A stretch of DNA of 64,000 bases from Candidatus Alloclostridium intestinigallinarum (GTDB lineage Bacteria; Bacillota; Clostridia; Christensenellales; UBA3700): NCBI GenBank assembly GCA_904382605.1, contig CAJFJA010000002.1:186001-250000 (forward strand), read 5' to 3'. Every line of letters starts with the position of its first letter. Position 1 is the first letter of the stretch. Positions 1 to 8,779 of the stretch are shown here, piece after piece. Both the position numbers and the translations under genes were made by a program. The notes below the pieces were generated by a model. The model was given only the letters and a program-made list of their open reading frames with translations. It was not told the DNA's origin and ran no database searches.

Positions 1-1
1 G

Positions 2-1267
2 GAACTGCTTTTGCGTAACGGCTGGCGCGTGTGCGTATACGATAACGCGGGCGCCCGCGTACCCGAAGGATGCGAGGACAGGAGTTTTATGCCTCCCGAA
101 CTCGCCCTGCGCGGAGTAGATTTGCTTGTTCTGAGTCCGGGCGTGCCGCTCACGGACGAAATGGTCAGGTATGCGAAACTTTGCGGTACGGAAGTGATAG
201 GGGAGATTGAGCTGGGTTACCGTTATTCCAAAGGCGATATAGTCGCCGTGACGGGCACAAACGGCAAGACAACGGTCACTTTGCTCATAAAAAAGATTCT
301 GGAATGCGCGGGGATCAGAAGCTACGCGCTCGGTAACGTAGGCGCTTCGTTCAGCGCGGTGGCGGACAAGGTGGACGAAAACGCCGTAGTGGTGCTGGAA
401 CTTTCGAGTTTTCAGCTGGAAAGCATAGCGGACTTCCGCTCCAGGTACGCGATATGCCTGAACATCACGCCCGACCACTACGAACGTCACGGCTCCTTTG
501 CCGAATACGCGGACGCCAAGCGCAAGATTTTCCTCAACCAGACGGACGGCGACTTTGCCATACTGAACTATGACGACGAAACAGTCCGTTCGTTTGAACG
601 CGACGTCGCGTCCGGGGTATACTTTTTCTCCGCAAGGCAGAAAGTGAAAGGCTGCTACCTGGACGGCGGAAGAATTTATTTTGCGGACAAAGGGGTGGAG
701 TACATAGCCGCGGCGGACGAGTTGCGTATAAAGGGCGAGCACAATATTTCCAACGCTTTGGCGGCGGTTACCGCGGCGAAACTGATGGGTGTGGAAAACC
801 GTGCGATAGTCAAAGCGCTGCGGACTTTTTCCGCGCCCAGGTTCAGAATGCAGTATTGCGGAGTTATCAAAGGCAAGCGCGTATACAACGACAGTAAGGC
901 CACGAATATTGATTCCGCGCTGAAGGCTTGCGCTGCGATGAAGGGGAGCACCGCGCTTATAATGGGCGGATACGACAAGGGCATATCCTACGAGCAATTC
1001 TTTGCAAAACTTCCTTCCACGGTAAAGAGGATAGTGGTTACGGGCGACAACGCCGAAAGCATACGGGACGATTTACCTGAAAAACGCGGCTTTGCTTTTG
1101 AAATAGCCCCGTCGCTGTATACCGCGGCGGTCAGGGCGTTTGAAGGAGATGAGGAAAACGTGCTGTTTTCGCCTTCCACGTCCAGCTTCGACAGATATGC
1201 CGATTTTGAAGAACGCGGAGAAGCGTTCGACTGCATAGTAAGGGCGATCGGATGCGGGGAAAACTGA
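2..1267 (+). CDS. murD: UDP-N-acetylmuramoylalanine--D-glutamate ligase (5' end missing)
   Basis: This cytoplasmic enzyme adds D-glutamate to UDP-MurNAc-L-Ala using ATP. The gene is open from the window edge, so roughly the first 30 residues are missing. About 85 visible residues in is the Mur-ligase ATP-binding motif GTNGKTT. It is followed by ELSSFQLE, NITPDHYERH, the substrate-domain motif YNDSKATNID, and the C-terminal SPSTSSFDRYADFEERG that is typical of MurD rather than of other Mur ligases. The 3' end overlaps the ftsW start by 16 bases, consistent with translational coupling in a division and cell wall operon. Confidence 0.95.
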   Translation, partial: ELLLRNGWRVCVYDNAGARVPEGCEDRSFMPPELALRGVDLLVLSPGVPLTDEMVRYAKLCGTEVIGEIELGYRYSKGDIVAVTGTNGKTTVTLLIKKILECAGIRSYALGNVGASFSAVADKVDENAVVVLELSSFQLESIADFRSRYAICLNITPDHYERHGSFAEYADAKRKIFLNQTDGDFAILNYDDETVRSFERDVASGVYFFSARQKVKGCYLDGGRIYFADKGVEYIAAADELRIKGEHNISNALAAVTAAKLMGVENRAIVKALRTFSAPRFRMQYCGVIKGKRVYNDSKATNIDSALKACAAMKGSTALIMGGYDKGISYEQFFAKLPSTVKRIVVTGDNAESIRDDLPEKRGFAFEIAPSLYTAAVRAFEGDEENVLFSPSTSSFDRYADFEERGEAFDCIVRAIGCGEN

Positions 1268-2376
1268 GCGGAAGGTTCGTTCCCGACAAGATTCTGCTTT
1301 GCTGTGTGATACTGCTGTCCCTATTCGGGCTTGTGATGCAGTACAGCGCAAGCAGCTATTCCGCGCTGAACGAAACGGGCGACGAATTTTTTTACGCGAA
1401 AAAGCAGGCGCTGGCGCTGGTATTTGCCGCGGCGGTATATCCTTTCGTGTTCAGACTGGATACGGAAATATACAGAAAACTGCGCCACGTGCTGTTTGTT
1501 CTGGGACTTATACTGCTCGCGCTCGTATTTATCCCCGGCGTCGGGGTGGAAAATTACGGCGCAACCAGGTGGATAAATCTCGGCTTCACAACCTTTCAGC
1601 CTTCAGATATCGCCAAATTCACACTTGTGGTATTCATAGCCGGCTGTCTTTCAAAAAACAGTTGCGTAACTTTCAGGTCCATGGCGGCGATTCTGCTCGC
1701 CTGCGGAGCCGTGTGCGCGCTCATCATGGCGGAGCCCAATATGTCCATAACCATGTGCGTGGGGCTTGTTACGGTCGCAATGCTCTTTCTTGGCGGAGCC
1801 AAAGCAAAACATTTCGCCTTGCTTGCGGTTCCCGCCGTCGCGCTGGTGGTAGTTCTCATCGCCGTGGAGCCGTACAGACTTAAACGAATAGCGGCGTTTC
1901 TCGATCCGTGGTCGTCGCCGCTGGGCGAAGGGTACCAGCTCATCCAGTCGTATTACGCCCTCGGTTCGGGCGGCTTGTTCGGGGTCGGATTGTTCAATTC
2001 CCGTCAAAAATATCTGTTCCTGCCGTTTGCCGAAAGCGACTTTATCTTTTCGGTGATAGGGGAAGAGTTGGGATTTGTCGGCTGCGCGGCGGTGCTCGCC
2101 GTGTTCGGAGTGATAGTGTGGAGGGGCGCGCTTATCGCCATGCGCGCGGAAAGCAGATTCGACTGCTATCTTGCGGCGGGTATTACGGCGGTAATCGGAA
2201 TCCAGGCTCTTCTGAACGTGGCGGTCGTCACCGGCAGTATACCGCCTACGGGACTTCCTCTGCCTTTTGTGAGTTCGGGCGGAACGTCGCTGCTCATGTT
2301 CACCTGCGCTACGGCGGTACTTCAACGCGTGGCGGCAAAATCACAAAGGCAGGCTTTCGGCCATAAAATGTATTGA
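1252..2376 (+). CDS. ftsW: FtsW/RodA/SpoVE-family peptidoglycan polymerase
   Basis: This is a polytopic SEDS glycosyltransferase that polymerises lipid II at the division septum together with a class B PBP. The 374 residues include about ten hydrophobic segments. Family motifs include NYGATRWINLG and FQPSDIAKF near residues 100-125, GEGYQLIQSYYALGSGGLFGVGL, and the C-terminal PPTGLPLPFVSSGGTS signature. It overlaps murD and precedes murA. Position favours FtsW over SpoVE, but the sequence alone does not separate them. murG, often the next gene in Clostridia, is absent here. Confidence 0.93.
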   Translation: MRGKLSGRFVPDKILLCCVILLSLFGLVMQYSASSYSALNETGDEFFYAKKQALALVFAAAVYPFVFRLDTEIYRKLRHVLFVLGLILLALVFIPGVGVENYGATRWINLGFTTFQPSDIAKFTLVVFIAGCLSKNSCVTFRSMAAILLACGAVCALIMAEPNMSITMCVGLVTVAMLFLGGAKAKHFALLAVPAVALVVVLIAVEPYRLKRIAAFLDPWSSPLGEGYQLIQSYYALGSGGLFGVGLFNSRQKYLFLPFAESDFIFSVIGEELGFVGCAAVLAVFGVIVWRGALIAMRAESRFDCYLAAGITAVIGIQALLNVAVVTGSIPPTGLPLPFVSSGGTSLLMFTCATAVLQRVAAKSQRQAFGHKMY

Positions 2377-2417
2377 ATACATAACGGCATTACGCCGCTA
2401 CGGTGTGGAGAGAAAAT

Positions 2418-3674
2418 ATGAGCAGATACATAATAGAAGGCGGCCGCCCCTTGGAAGGGCGAATAAGGGTGAAGGCAGCAAAAAACAGCGTATTGCCGCT
2501 GCTCGCGGCAAGCATACTCACGCAGGAGGAAGTGACTCTTAAAAACTGTCCCGAAATTTCCGATATAAGAAACATGCTTAAAATACTCGCCGGTATCGGC
2601 TGCGTCATCACGCGCGACGACAGAGGCGGTATCACCATAGATTCGCGCGACATATACTGCGACGCGATACCGTGCGTGCTCGCAAAAGAGCTTCGCTCGT
2701 CGATATTTTTAATGGGCCCCATGCTGTCGCGTATGAAAAAGGCGAAAATTTCCTATCCCGGCGGGTGCGAGATAGGTATGCGCCCGATAGACATACATCT
2801 GTCGGGGCTGAGGGAACTGGGAATCACGATAGACGAAGAGAGCGGTTATCTGGACTGCGACGCCACAGGCGCGCATTCCGCGCAGATACTTCTGGATCTG
2901 CCCAGCGTGGGCGCTACCGAAAATTTAATGATGGCAAGCGTTTTCACGCGCGGCGTCACGGTCATAAGGAACTGCGCCAAAGAACCGGAGATTTCCGACT
3001 TGCAGAATTTTCTGAACGCCATGGGCGCGAGGGTTTCGGGAGCGGGGAGCAGTATGATAACGGTGGAGGGGGTGGAGCGGCTGCACGGCGTAACTTACAC
3101 TCCGATTCCCGACAGGATAATAGCGGGTACATATATGATTGCGACCGCCATGTGCGGCGGCAACGTCACGCTCGACGGAGTCGTTCCCGAACACCTTTCT
3201 TCGCTTATAGCGAAAATGTCCAAAACCGCTTGCAAAGTTATATGCAAAAATGATAAAATATCGGTAAGAAGCAAGGGCAGGCTCAAATCGCTCGAAAGAA
3301 TAGATACGATGTACTATCCGGGCTTTCCTACCGACTTGCAGACGCAGATAATGGCGTTGCAGACCATTTCCAGGGGTACGTCCGTCATTGCGGAGAATAT
3401 CTTCGAAACGCGTTTCAAAACGGTGCCCCAGCTCATCAAGATGGGCGCGGACATTACGGTGCGCGACAGAACCGCCGTCGTACGCGGCGTGCCCGGACTG
3501 CACGGGGCGGAAGTGCACGCGACCGATCTGCGCGGAGGCGCCTCGCTCGTTCTGGCGGGGCTTGCCGCGGAAGGAAGGACTGAAGTAAAGGACATCTATC
3601 ATATTGACAGGGGATACGAAGACATGGCGCCCGTTTTATCCGGGCTGGGCGCGAATATAACCAGGGTCGTTTAA
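2418..3674 (+). CDS. murA: UDP-N-acetylglucosamine 1-carboxyvinyltransferase
   Basis: MurA transfers enolpyruvate from PEP to UDP-GlcNAc, the first committed step of peptidoglycan synthesis. The 418 residues include the KAAKNSVLPLLAA substrate motif near the N-terminus. The catalytic cysteine lies in GGCEIGMRPID, so the enzyme should be of the fosfomycin-sensitive type. LRGGASLVLAGLAAEG is near the end. I chose ATG 2418, with a GGAG ribosome site about 8 bases upstream, over an in-frame GTG at 2403 whose extra residues do not look like MurA. The stop overlaps the ftsQ start by one base. Confidence 0.95.
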   Translation: MSRYIIEGGRPLEGRIRVKAAKNSVLPLLAASILTQEEVTLKNCPEISDIRNMLKILAGIGCVITRDDRGGITIDSRDIYCDAIPCVLAKELRSSIFLMGPMLSRMKKAKISYPGGCEIGMRPIDIHLSGLRELGITIDEESGYLDCDATGAHSAQILLDLPSVGATENLMMASVFTRGVTVIRNCAKEPEISDLQNFLNAMGARVSGAGSSMITVEGVERLHGVTYTPIPDRIIAGTYMIATAMCGGNVTLDGVVPEHLSSLIAKMSKTACKVICKNDKISVRSKGRLKSLERIDTMYYPGFPTDLQTQIMALQTISRGTSVIAENIFETRFKTVPQLIKMGADITVRDRTAVVRGVPGLHGAEVHATDLRGGASLVLAGLAAEGRTEVKDIYHIDRGYEDMAPVLSGLGANITRVV

Positions 3675-4447
3675 TGAACAAAAGAGCAGCTATTTTAATA
3701 ACGGTGCTTGGTATCGTGGTGGTCACGATAGTGCTTGCCTGCAGTATTTTCGCGATAGGCGAAGTACGCGTAGTGACCACCGCCGACGTCACTTTTGACG
3801 ATGAAGTATCGTCCGGGATAGTTGCGGCGAGCGGCGTAAAGGACGGCGGAAGCATTTTCTCCGTTGACGAAAGCGTGGTGCGTTCGAACGTGGAGGCGGC
3901 TTATCCGCAGGTGAAAGTCATAACCGTGGAGCGCACTTTTCCCGGAACCGTTTCCATTAACTGCACGTTGAGAAAAGCGTTCGTCTGTATTCCCTGCGAC
4001 GGCGGATATGCGCTACTTGACAGGGAATTGAAGGTTGTTTCCGTAACTTCCGCCGCCCCCGAAAGCGGATATATATCCGTATCCGGTTATACTCTCACGG
4101 CGCAGGCGGGCGCGTTCGCCGATATACCCTGGCTTTCCGCGATAATAGCGGGAGGGGAGTCCAATCTCCTTATGAACGAAAAAATTTCCTATTTCATCCA
4201 ATCCGTTACTTATTATTCCGACGGAAACTACGTGGATATACTCACCAATACGGGCGCGCATCTTCTCATGTATGCGGAAGGGGATATGGACGCAATATTC
4301 GGCAGACTTTACCAGGCGTACCTTTTGACAATGGAAGATGATTTTTCCGGGTGCGAAAGCGGATTCTTTTACACGGAAGTTGCCTCCGACGGAAGAATTT
4401 CCGTAAAGCACTCTTCGACGTTTCCCGAAAATTATCCTCGCGCGTAA
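3674..4447 (+). CDS. ftsQ: FtsQ/DivIB-type cell division protein
   Basis: This is a bitopic division protein that links the FtsA/Z ring to septal synthesis. Of the 257 residues, a membrane segment spans about 6-28. It is followed by a POTRA-like region (EVRVVTTADVTFDDEV to RTFPGTVSINCTLRKAFVCI, about 30-105) and a beta-rich extracellular domain. Sequence conservation is low, as is usual for this family, so the call leans on topology and on its place between murA and the ftsA-like/ftsZ pair. Its ATG overlaps the murA stop by one base, and a hairpin terminator follows. Confidence 0.8.
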   Translation: MNKRAAILITVLGIVVVTIVLACSIFAIGEVRVVTTADVTFDDEVSSGIVAASGVKDGGSIFSVDESVVRSNVEAAYPQVKVITVERTFPGTVSINCTLRKAFVCIPCDGGYALLDRELKVVSVTSAAPESGYISVSGYTLTAQAGAFADIPWLSAIIAGGESNLLMNEKISYFIQSVTYYSDGNYVDILTNTGAHLLMYAEGDMDAIFGRLYQAYLLTMEDDFSGCESGFFYTEVASDGRISVKHSSTFPENYPRA

Positions 4448-4452
4448 CGCGG

Positions 4453-4480
4453 GCGCGCGTATTTTTATGCGCGCATTTTA
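4453..4480 (+). terminator. Terminator after ftsQ
   Basis: An 8-bp stem built on GCGCGC repeats (4453-4460 with 4467-4474) with a 6-base loop is followed by ATTTTATA. The U-run is interrupted, so it may be a leaky terminator. It separates the murD-ftsQ transcription unit from the promoter of the ftsA-like gene. Confidence 0.6.
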
Positions 4481-4498
4481 TATATTTATTGAAAACTA

Positions 4499-4527
4499 TT
4501 GACAGAGCCATTCGTTTGCATTATAAT
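4499..4527 (+). promoter_or_regulatory. Consensus SigA promoter of ftsA-like/ftsZ, leaderless spacing
   Basis: TTGACA (4499-4504), a 17-bp spacer and TATAAT (4522-4527) match the consensus at every position. The expected start of transcription, about 7 bases after the -10, is at 4533-4535, which is the start codon of the next gene. Confidence 0.9.
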
Positions 4528-4534
4528 ATTAAGT

Positions 4535-5686
4535 ATGGGAAAGGATATATGCGTTCTTGACGTCAGGTCGGACGCCGTTACCGTTGCCACGGGTTCCGGA
4601 TCGGGAAAAGGTATAATAAGCATTTCCGGCATAAAATCCGAAACTTACGACGGCTACGGCGAAGGCGAGTGGTATAATACCGCCTCTTTGGAAGACGCGG
4701 TCGTCAAAGCATTCAACACGCTTCCTTCCCACGGCAATTTCGACGTGCTGTACGTGGGCGTACCTTCCGCATTCTGCGAATTTTACGCCGACGAAAACCT
4801 TACGGCTTTGAACGAAGACAGCGTCATAACGCGCAACATTGCCGACAAGGCGGCTGTGCGCGGACTGGAAGTGCTCAACAAAACGCGCAACGTGATCCAG
4901 CATTGCGCGCTCGGTTACCGTGTGGACGGCGGGGACGTGGTATACAACCCGGTAGGTATGTCGGGCAGGACAATGACGACTTACAATTCCTACCTGTCCT
5001 GCAAAAAGGGCTTTTACGACGCCGTAGACAGAATAGCTTCCGCGCTGAACTTTGCCGAAACGGAGTATATTTCTTCCGCGCATGCGGAAGGGCTTACGTT
5101 GCTGGACGATTCCTATCGCGCGGGCGGAGAAGTGCTGGTGGACTTCGGTTTTCTGGAATGTTCGCTGGCGGGAGTGCGCGGAGATGGCTTGCAGGGGCTT
5201 GAATCGGTGACCACGGGCAGCGCGATAATCGCGGCGGAACTTACCGAAAGGCTGGACGTGGACTTTTATTCCGCGCTGTCGCTGCTTGGTCAGATAGACC
5301 TGACCGACGATTTCGAGCAGGTGTCCTTCTATTCTCTTCCGAAGGACGGCGACGTGCTGAAATACCGCGCTTCCGACATAAACGAGATTGTAAGAAGCTG
5401 TCTGCGTGAAGTGGCGGGAGAGATTAACAACGTATTCGACAACGTGGCGGACGCGCAGTCCACAAGGCGGATTTTCGCCACGGGCAACGCATTTTTCAAT
5501 ATGAAAGGTGCAATAAAATATCTGGCAAAGAGTATGGGCAGGGCGATAACGCCGCTTGCGCCAAACGTACCGGGATACGATAAACCGGAATATTCGTCGC
5601 TTATCTCCGTAATGAGACAGGCACACTTAAGAAAAAGCGAGAGGAGCTTTTTCAGTAAATTCATCAACAGACTAAGGAGGGTATAG
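4535..5686 (+). CDS. Divergent FtsA-like actin-fold division protein
   Basis: The protein is predicted to be a membrane tether for FtsZ. Its 383 residues begin with an actin-like phosphate-1 strand (ICVLDVRSDAVTVATG). They end in a basic amphipathic tail (SFFSKFINRLRRV) like the FtsA membrane-targeting helix. It lies directly before ftsZ, as ftsA does. However, the usual phosphate-2 motif DIGGGTTD is replaced by VDFGFLECSLAG (about residue 202), and the adenosine motif is FATGNAFFNMKG (about 314), so ATP binding may be altered. The start ATG 4535 gives the expected N-terminus and has no ribosome site, since a consensus promoter ends 7 bases upstream. An in-frame TTG at 4499 lies inside the -35 box and was rejected. 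Family assignment is inferred from topology and position. Confidence 0.7.
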   Translation: MGKDICVLDVRSDAVTVATGSGSGKGIISISGIKSETYDGYGEGEWYNTASLEDAVVKAFNTLPSHGNFDVLYVGVPSAFCEFYADENLTALNEDSVITRNIADKAAVRGLEVLNKTRNVIQHCALGYRVDGGDVVYNPVGMSGRTMTTYNSYLSCKKGFYDAVDRIASALNFAETEYISSAHAEGLTLLDDSYRAGGEVLVDFGFLECSLAGVRGDGLQGLESVTTGSAIIAAELTERLDVDFYSALSLLGQIDLTDDFEQVSFYSLPKDGDVLKYRASDINEIVRSCLREVAGEINNVFDNVADAQSTRRIFATGNAFFNMKGAIKYLAKSMGRAITPLAPNVPGYDKPEYSSLISVMRQAHLRKSERSFFSKFINRLRRV

Positions 5687-5690
5687 ACTT

Positions 5691-7094
5691 ATGGAAGAAA
5701 TAGGCTCCGCTAAAATAAAAGTATTCGGCGTGGGCGGAGGAGGCTGCAACGCGGTAAACCAGATGGTCAGAGCCGGCATAACCACAGCCGAGTTCGTCGC
5801 AATAAATACCGACAGGCAGGCGCTTCTGGCTTCCGAAGCTCCCGTAAAACTTCCCATAGGAATAAACACCACGCAGGGGCTTGGAGCAGGCGCGGATCCC
5901 GAAAGAGGCGAAAAAGCGGCGCTCGAATCGCGCGAGGAAATAGACGAGCTTCTCAAAAACGTGAATATGCTGTTCATTACCGCCGGAATGGGCGGCGGAA
6001 CGGGCACCGGAGCGGCTCCCGTAATAGCTTCGCTTGCGAAAAACAAGAACATACTTACCGTCGCCGTCGTTACCACTCCTTTCAAATTCGAAGGCAAAAA
6101 GCGTATGCTCAACGCTTTGGGCGGTATAGAAAAGCTGAGAAAGCAGGTGGATACGCTGCTTATCATCCCCAACGAAAAGCTCAACGACATTTTGCCCGCG
6201 GACGTGCCCATAATGCGCGCGTTCCAGGAAGCGGATGAAGTTCTGCGCCAGGCGGTGCAGTCGATAAGCGACCTTATAATGAGGGATTCCATCGTCAATC
6301 TCGACTTTGCGGACGTCAATGCCGTTATGCGTGCCAAGGGCGTGGCGCACATGGGCATAGGCGAAGCCAGCGGAGCGGACAAGTCCATCAAGGCTATGCG
6401 CCTTGCGGTGGCGTCGCCGCTTCTCGAATCCGACATCCAGGGCGCGAAAAACATAATTATGTATTTCCAGGGCGGCAGTGATCTCACTCTGAACGAAACC
6501 ACCACCGCGTGCAACCTGGTTCAATCCATTGCCGACCCCGACGCAAACATCATCTGGGGTATGGGAATTTATTCGGGTGAAGAGTATCAGAATAAAGTGA
6601 AGATAACCGTAATAGCAACCGGATTCCCCGAAAAACCGGCGCAGGAGGAAGAGGAGGAGCAGAGCAATTCCCGCGCAGGCGCTTCGGCGGCGGAGCGCAA
6701 CCGTCCCAACTACGACGCGCCCGTGTTCGGCAGACCCGCGGGACAGAACGCGGCGCCTTATCAGGGCAACGGCGGATATTCCGACAACGCGCAGTCTTAC
6801 AGAAACGGCGGCGGTTATTCCGCCGGATACGGCTCGCAGTCCCCGTATCAGCAAGCGTCCCCGCACCCCGCAAGACCGGGCGGCTATGAACCGCGCTACA
6901 ACGACAATTACGGCGGCGCCGGCGCAGGCTACGGCGGTAACGCGGGAGGCGAATACGGCCGCAATTACACCAATCCGCCTTCGGGCTTTGCGCCCGGACA
7001 GTCTGCTCCCGGGCAGGAACAGCCGCAGGAAAAGAGGAACGTTCCCAAATTCCTCGAACGTCTGCGCAGAGGCCGTATCGACGACAATAACTGA
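5691..7094 (+). CDS. ftsZ: Cell division GTPase FtsZ
   Basis: This is the tubulin-like GTPase that forms the cytokinetic ring. An N-terminal FGVGGGGCNAVNQM is followed by the tubulin signature GGGTGTG at about residues 101-108 and a synergy-loop region (NLDFADVNAVM). The conserved core ends near residue 312. It is followed by an unusually long linker of about 135 residues rich in Gly, Tyr, Asn, Ser and Pro, then the C-terminal peptide NVPKFLERLRRGR that binds FtsA-type partners. AAGGAGGG lies 8-15 bases before the ATG. The gene is co-transcribed with the ftsA-like gene, 4 bases upstream, and followed by a terminator. Confidence 0.98.
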   Translation: MEEIGSAKIKVFGVGGGGCNAVNQMVRAGITTAEFVAINTDRQALLASEAPVKLPIGINTTQGLGAGADPERGEKAALESREEIDELLKNVNMLFITAGMGGGTGTGAAPVIASLAKNKNILTVAVVTTPFKFEGKKRMLNALGGIEKLRKQVDTLLIIPNEKLNDILPADVPIMRAFQEADEVLRQAVQSISDLIMRDSIVNLDFADVNAVMRAKGVAHMGIGEASGADKSIKAMRLAVASPLLESDIQGAKNIIMYFQGGSDLTLNETTTACNLVQSIADPDANIIWGMGIYSGEEYQNKVKITVIATGFPEKPAQEEEEEQSNSRAGASAAERNRPNYDAPVFGRPAGQNAAPYQGNGGYSDNAQSYRNGGGYSAGYGSQSPYQQASPHPARPGGYEPRYNDNYGGAGAGYGGNAGGEYGRNYTNPPSGFAPGQSAPGQEQPQEKRNVPKFLERLRRGRIDDNN

Positions 7095-7113
7095 TACGTA
7101 AGGTGATAAGGCT

Positions 7114-7145
7114 GGGGATGTCCCGTTACGGGGGCATCCCTTTTT
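7114..7145 (+). terminator. Rho-independent terminator after ftsZ
   Basis: The outer stem GGGATG (7115-7120) pairs with CATCCC (7135-7140), and an inner CCC/GGG stem surrounds a GTTAC loop. TTTTT follows at 7141-7145. Confidence 0.85.
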
Positions 7146-7162
7146 AGATATAAATTTATATT

Positions 7163-7169
7163 TTCGACA
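7163..7169 (+). promoter_or_regulatory. Spo0A box upstream of spoIIGA
   Basis: TTCGACA is an exact match to the Spo0A binding element (TTCGNCA, reverse TGNCGAA). It lies about 45 bases before the spoIIGA start, between the ftsZ terminator and the gene. In Bacillus the spoIIG operon is activated by phosphorylated Spo0A from boxes near the -35. I could not place a convincing -35/-10 pair beside it. Confidence 0.6.
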
Positions 7170-7212
7170 TATTCGGAAGTTTTTCCTTGCCGTGCAATAC
7201 TATCATATGCGT

Positions 7213-7989
7213 ATGGTAGTTTATGTGGAATATGTGCTTTTAAGCAACTTTTTTATAGACGCATTTCTGGCTTACATAACGCTTTTAAGCCTTAAAACCA
7301 AGGCAGGCAGACTGCGTATTGCGTTATCCGCACTGATAGGCAGTTGTTTCGCCGTTGCCGTTCCTTATATAAATTTTGCCGCGGCTGGCGTTGTAAAAGT
7401 GCTTATGCTTATGGTTATGACGGCGGTCATGTGCAAATACCCCTGTTTTAAACGATATCTGCTGACAACGCTCGTCTATTTCGTCTATACCGCGGCGTTG
7501 GGCGGAGCGGTTCTGTTGATAAATAATATGGCGGCGTCGGAATTCATCTCCGCGCTGTATTATCCCGACAGTCTTGTGGGCGCATATATCGCCGCGGGAG
7601 GCATTGTTCTCGTCTACATAAGCCGCCAGATAGCCGGATATATGGCAAGAAAGCGTATGTGCGGAAGCGAGTGCAAGGTGGTCTTGCTTGCCGGCGGAGC
7701 GGAAATATCGTGCGAAGGGTTCATAGATACGGGCAACACGCTTATCAGGGGCGGAAAGGGCGTAATAGTGATAGACAGGAAGCTGGCGAAAAAACTGATC
7801 GGAAAGGGCGCGGCGCGCGCTTCGGGAATATGGGTCAGGACCGTCAACGGGGAAAGTTATATGCCGGCAATCAAAATCGAAAGCGTCACTTTTCCGGAAG
7901 AAAGCGGAAGAAGCGTTTACGATGTGACGGCGGCGATATCCGGTACGTCCATGGGAGAATTCAAGGTAATCCTGCCGGCAGGCATATGA
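7213..7989 (+). CDS. spoIIGA: Sporulation sigma-E factor processing peptidase
   Basis: This membrane aspartic protease removes the pro-sequence of SigE in the mother cell. The N-terminal half has about five membrane segments. The C-terminal half carries the active-site motif FIDTGN at about residues 170-175. The next gene encodes its substrate. The start is ambiguous: GTG 7192, ATG 7207 and ATG 7213 are in frame and none has a strong ribosome site. ATG 7213 aligns best with the Bacillus N-terminus (MKIYLDVIWLLNF versus [13 protein letters not shown]). Confidence 0.92.
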   Translation: MVVYVEYVLLSNFFIDAFLAYITLLSLKTKAGRLRIALSALIGSCFAVAVPYINFAAAGVVKVLMLMVMTAVMCKYPCFKRYLLTTLVYFVYTAALGGAVLLINNMAASEFISALYYPDSLVGAYIAAGGIVLVYISRQIAGYMARKRMCGSECKVVLLAGGAEISCEGFIDTGNTLIRGGKGVIVIDRKLAKKLIGKGAARASGIWVRTVNGESYMPAIKIESVTFPEESGRSVYDVTAAISGTSMGEFKVILPAGI

Positions 7990-7997
7990 GGTGTGGT

Positions 7998-8708
7998 ATG
8001 TTCAGGAAATTATTGGCAAAAATACTTGCGGCGCTGAATTTGTATTCGGAAAACAGGCTGGACTTTATCGGCGGAGGCGAGGCATTGCCCGCGCCGCTCG
8101 ATCCCGAGGAGGAAAAGCAGCTTATCAAACGGCTTGCAGAAAAAGACGAACGTGCAAAGAACGAACTTATAGAGCGTAATTTACGCCTTGTCGTATATAT
8201 AGCCAAAAAATTCGACAATACAAATATAGATATTGAAGATCTTATATCAGTAGGCACGATAGGGCTTATCAAGGCGGTAAATTCGTTCGACGCGGAAAAA
8301 CAGATAAAAATGGCAACGTACGCGAGCAGATGTATAGAAAACGAAATACTTATGTTTTTGCGTAAAACGTCCAAGACAAAGTCGGAAATGTCGCTTGACG
8401 AGCCTTTGAACGTGGACTGGGAAGGCAACGTGCTTCTCCTTTCCGACGTGCTCGGCACCGACAGCGACATAATATACAAGGATATGGAAAGCGAGGCGGA
8501 AAGGGATATATTGCTTTTGTGCTTTGAAAAACTTTCACCTCGTGAAAAGGAGATAGTCAAAATGCGCTTCGGAATTTTGGGCGCACAGAAAAAGACGCAA
8601 AAGGAAATAGCCGACATAATGGGCATATCGCAATCGTACATATCCCGACTGGAAAAGAAGGTAATGAAAAAGCTGAAAAAGGAAATATCAAAATTTGAGC
8701 AGTATTAG
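7998..8708 (+). CDS. sigE: RNA polymerase sigma-E factor (pro-SigE)
   Basis: This is the mother-cell sigma factor of early sporulation. The 236 residues start with a hydrophobic, basic pro-sequence of about 25 residues ([16 protein letters not shown]). Next come the SigE hallmark [12 protein letters not shown], region 2 ([46 protein letters not shown]), [11 protein letters not shown], and a region 4 HTH ([12 protein letters not shown]). ATG 7998 has a GAGGTG ribosome site overlapping the spoIIGA stop. An in-frame ATG at 7986 would add four residues. Confidence 0.97.
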   Translation: MFRKLLAKILAALNLYSENRLDFIGGGEALPAPLDPEEEKQLIKRLAEKDERAKNELIERNLRLVVYIAKKFDNTNIDIEDLISVGTIGLIKAVNSFDAEKQIKMATYASRCIENEILMFLRKTSKTKSEMSLDEPLNVDWEGNVLLLSDVLGTDSDIIYKDMESEAERDILLLCFEKLSPREKEIVKMRFGILGAQKKTQKEIADIMGISQSYISRLEKKVMKKLKKEISKFEQY

Positions 8709-8779
8709 GGCGGGTATTGATAATAAATTGTACTGCATAAGCGCGTAAGCGGCAGGGAATGGGCATTTTGCTTTTCAAG

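Noticed and set aside
4529..5626. A 365-codon minus-strand frame opposite the ftsA-like gene
   Set aside because: No motifs. The + strand frame has the promoter, the position and the membrane helix.
7659..7997. Long N-terminal extension of sigE in frame
   Set aside because: It would translate spoIIGA DNA in another phase. The SigE pro-sequence begins at 7998 with a ribosome site.
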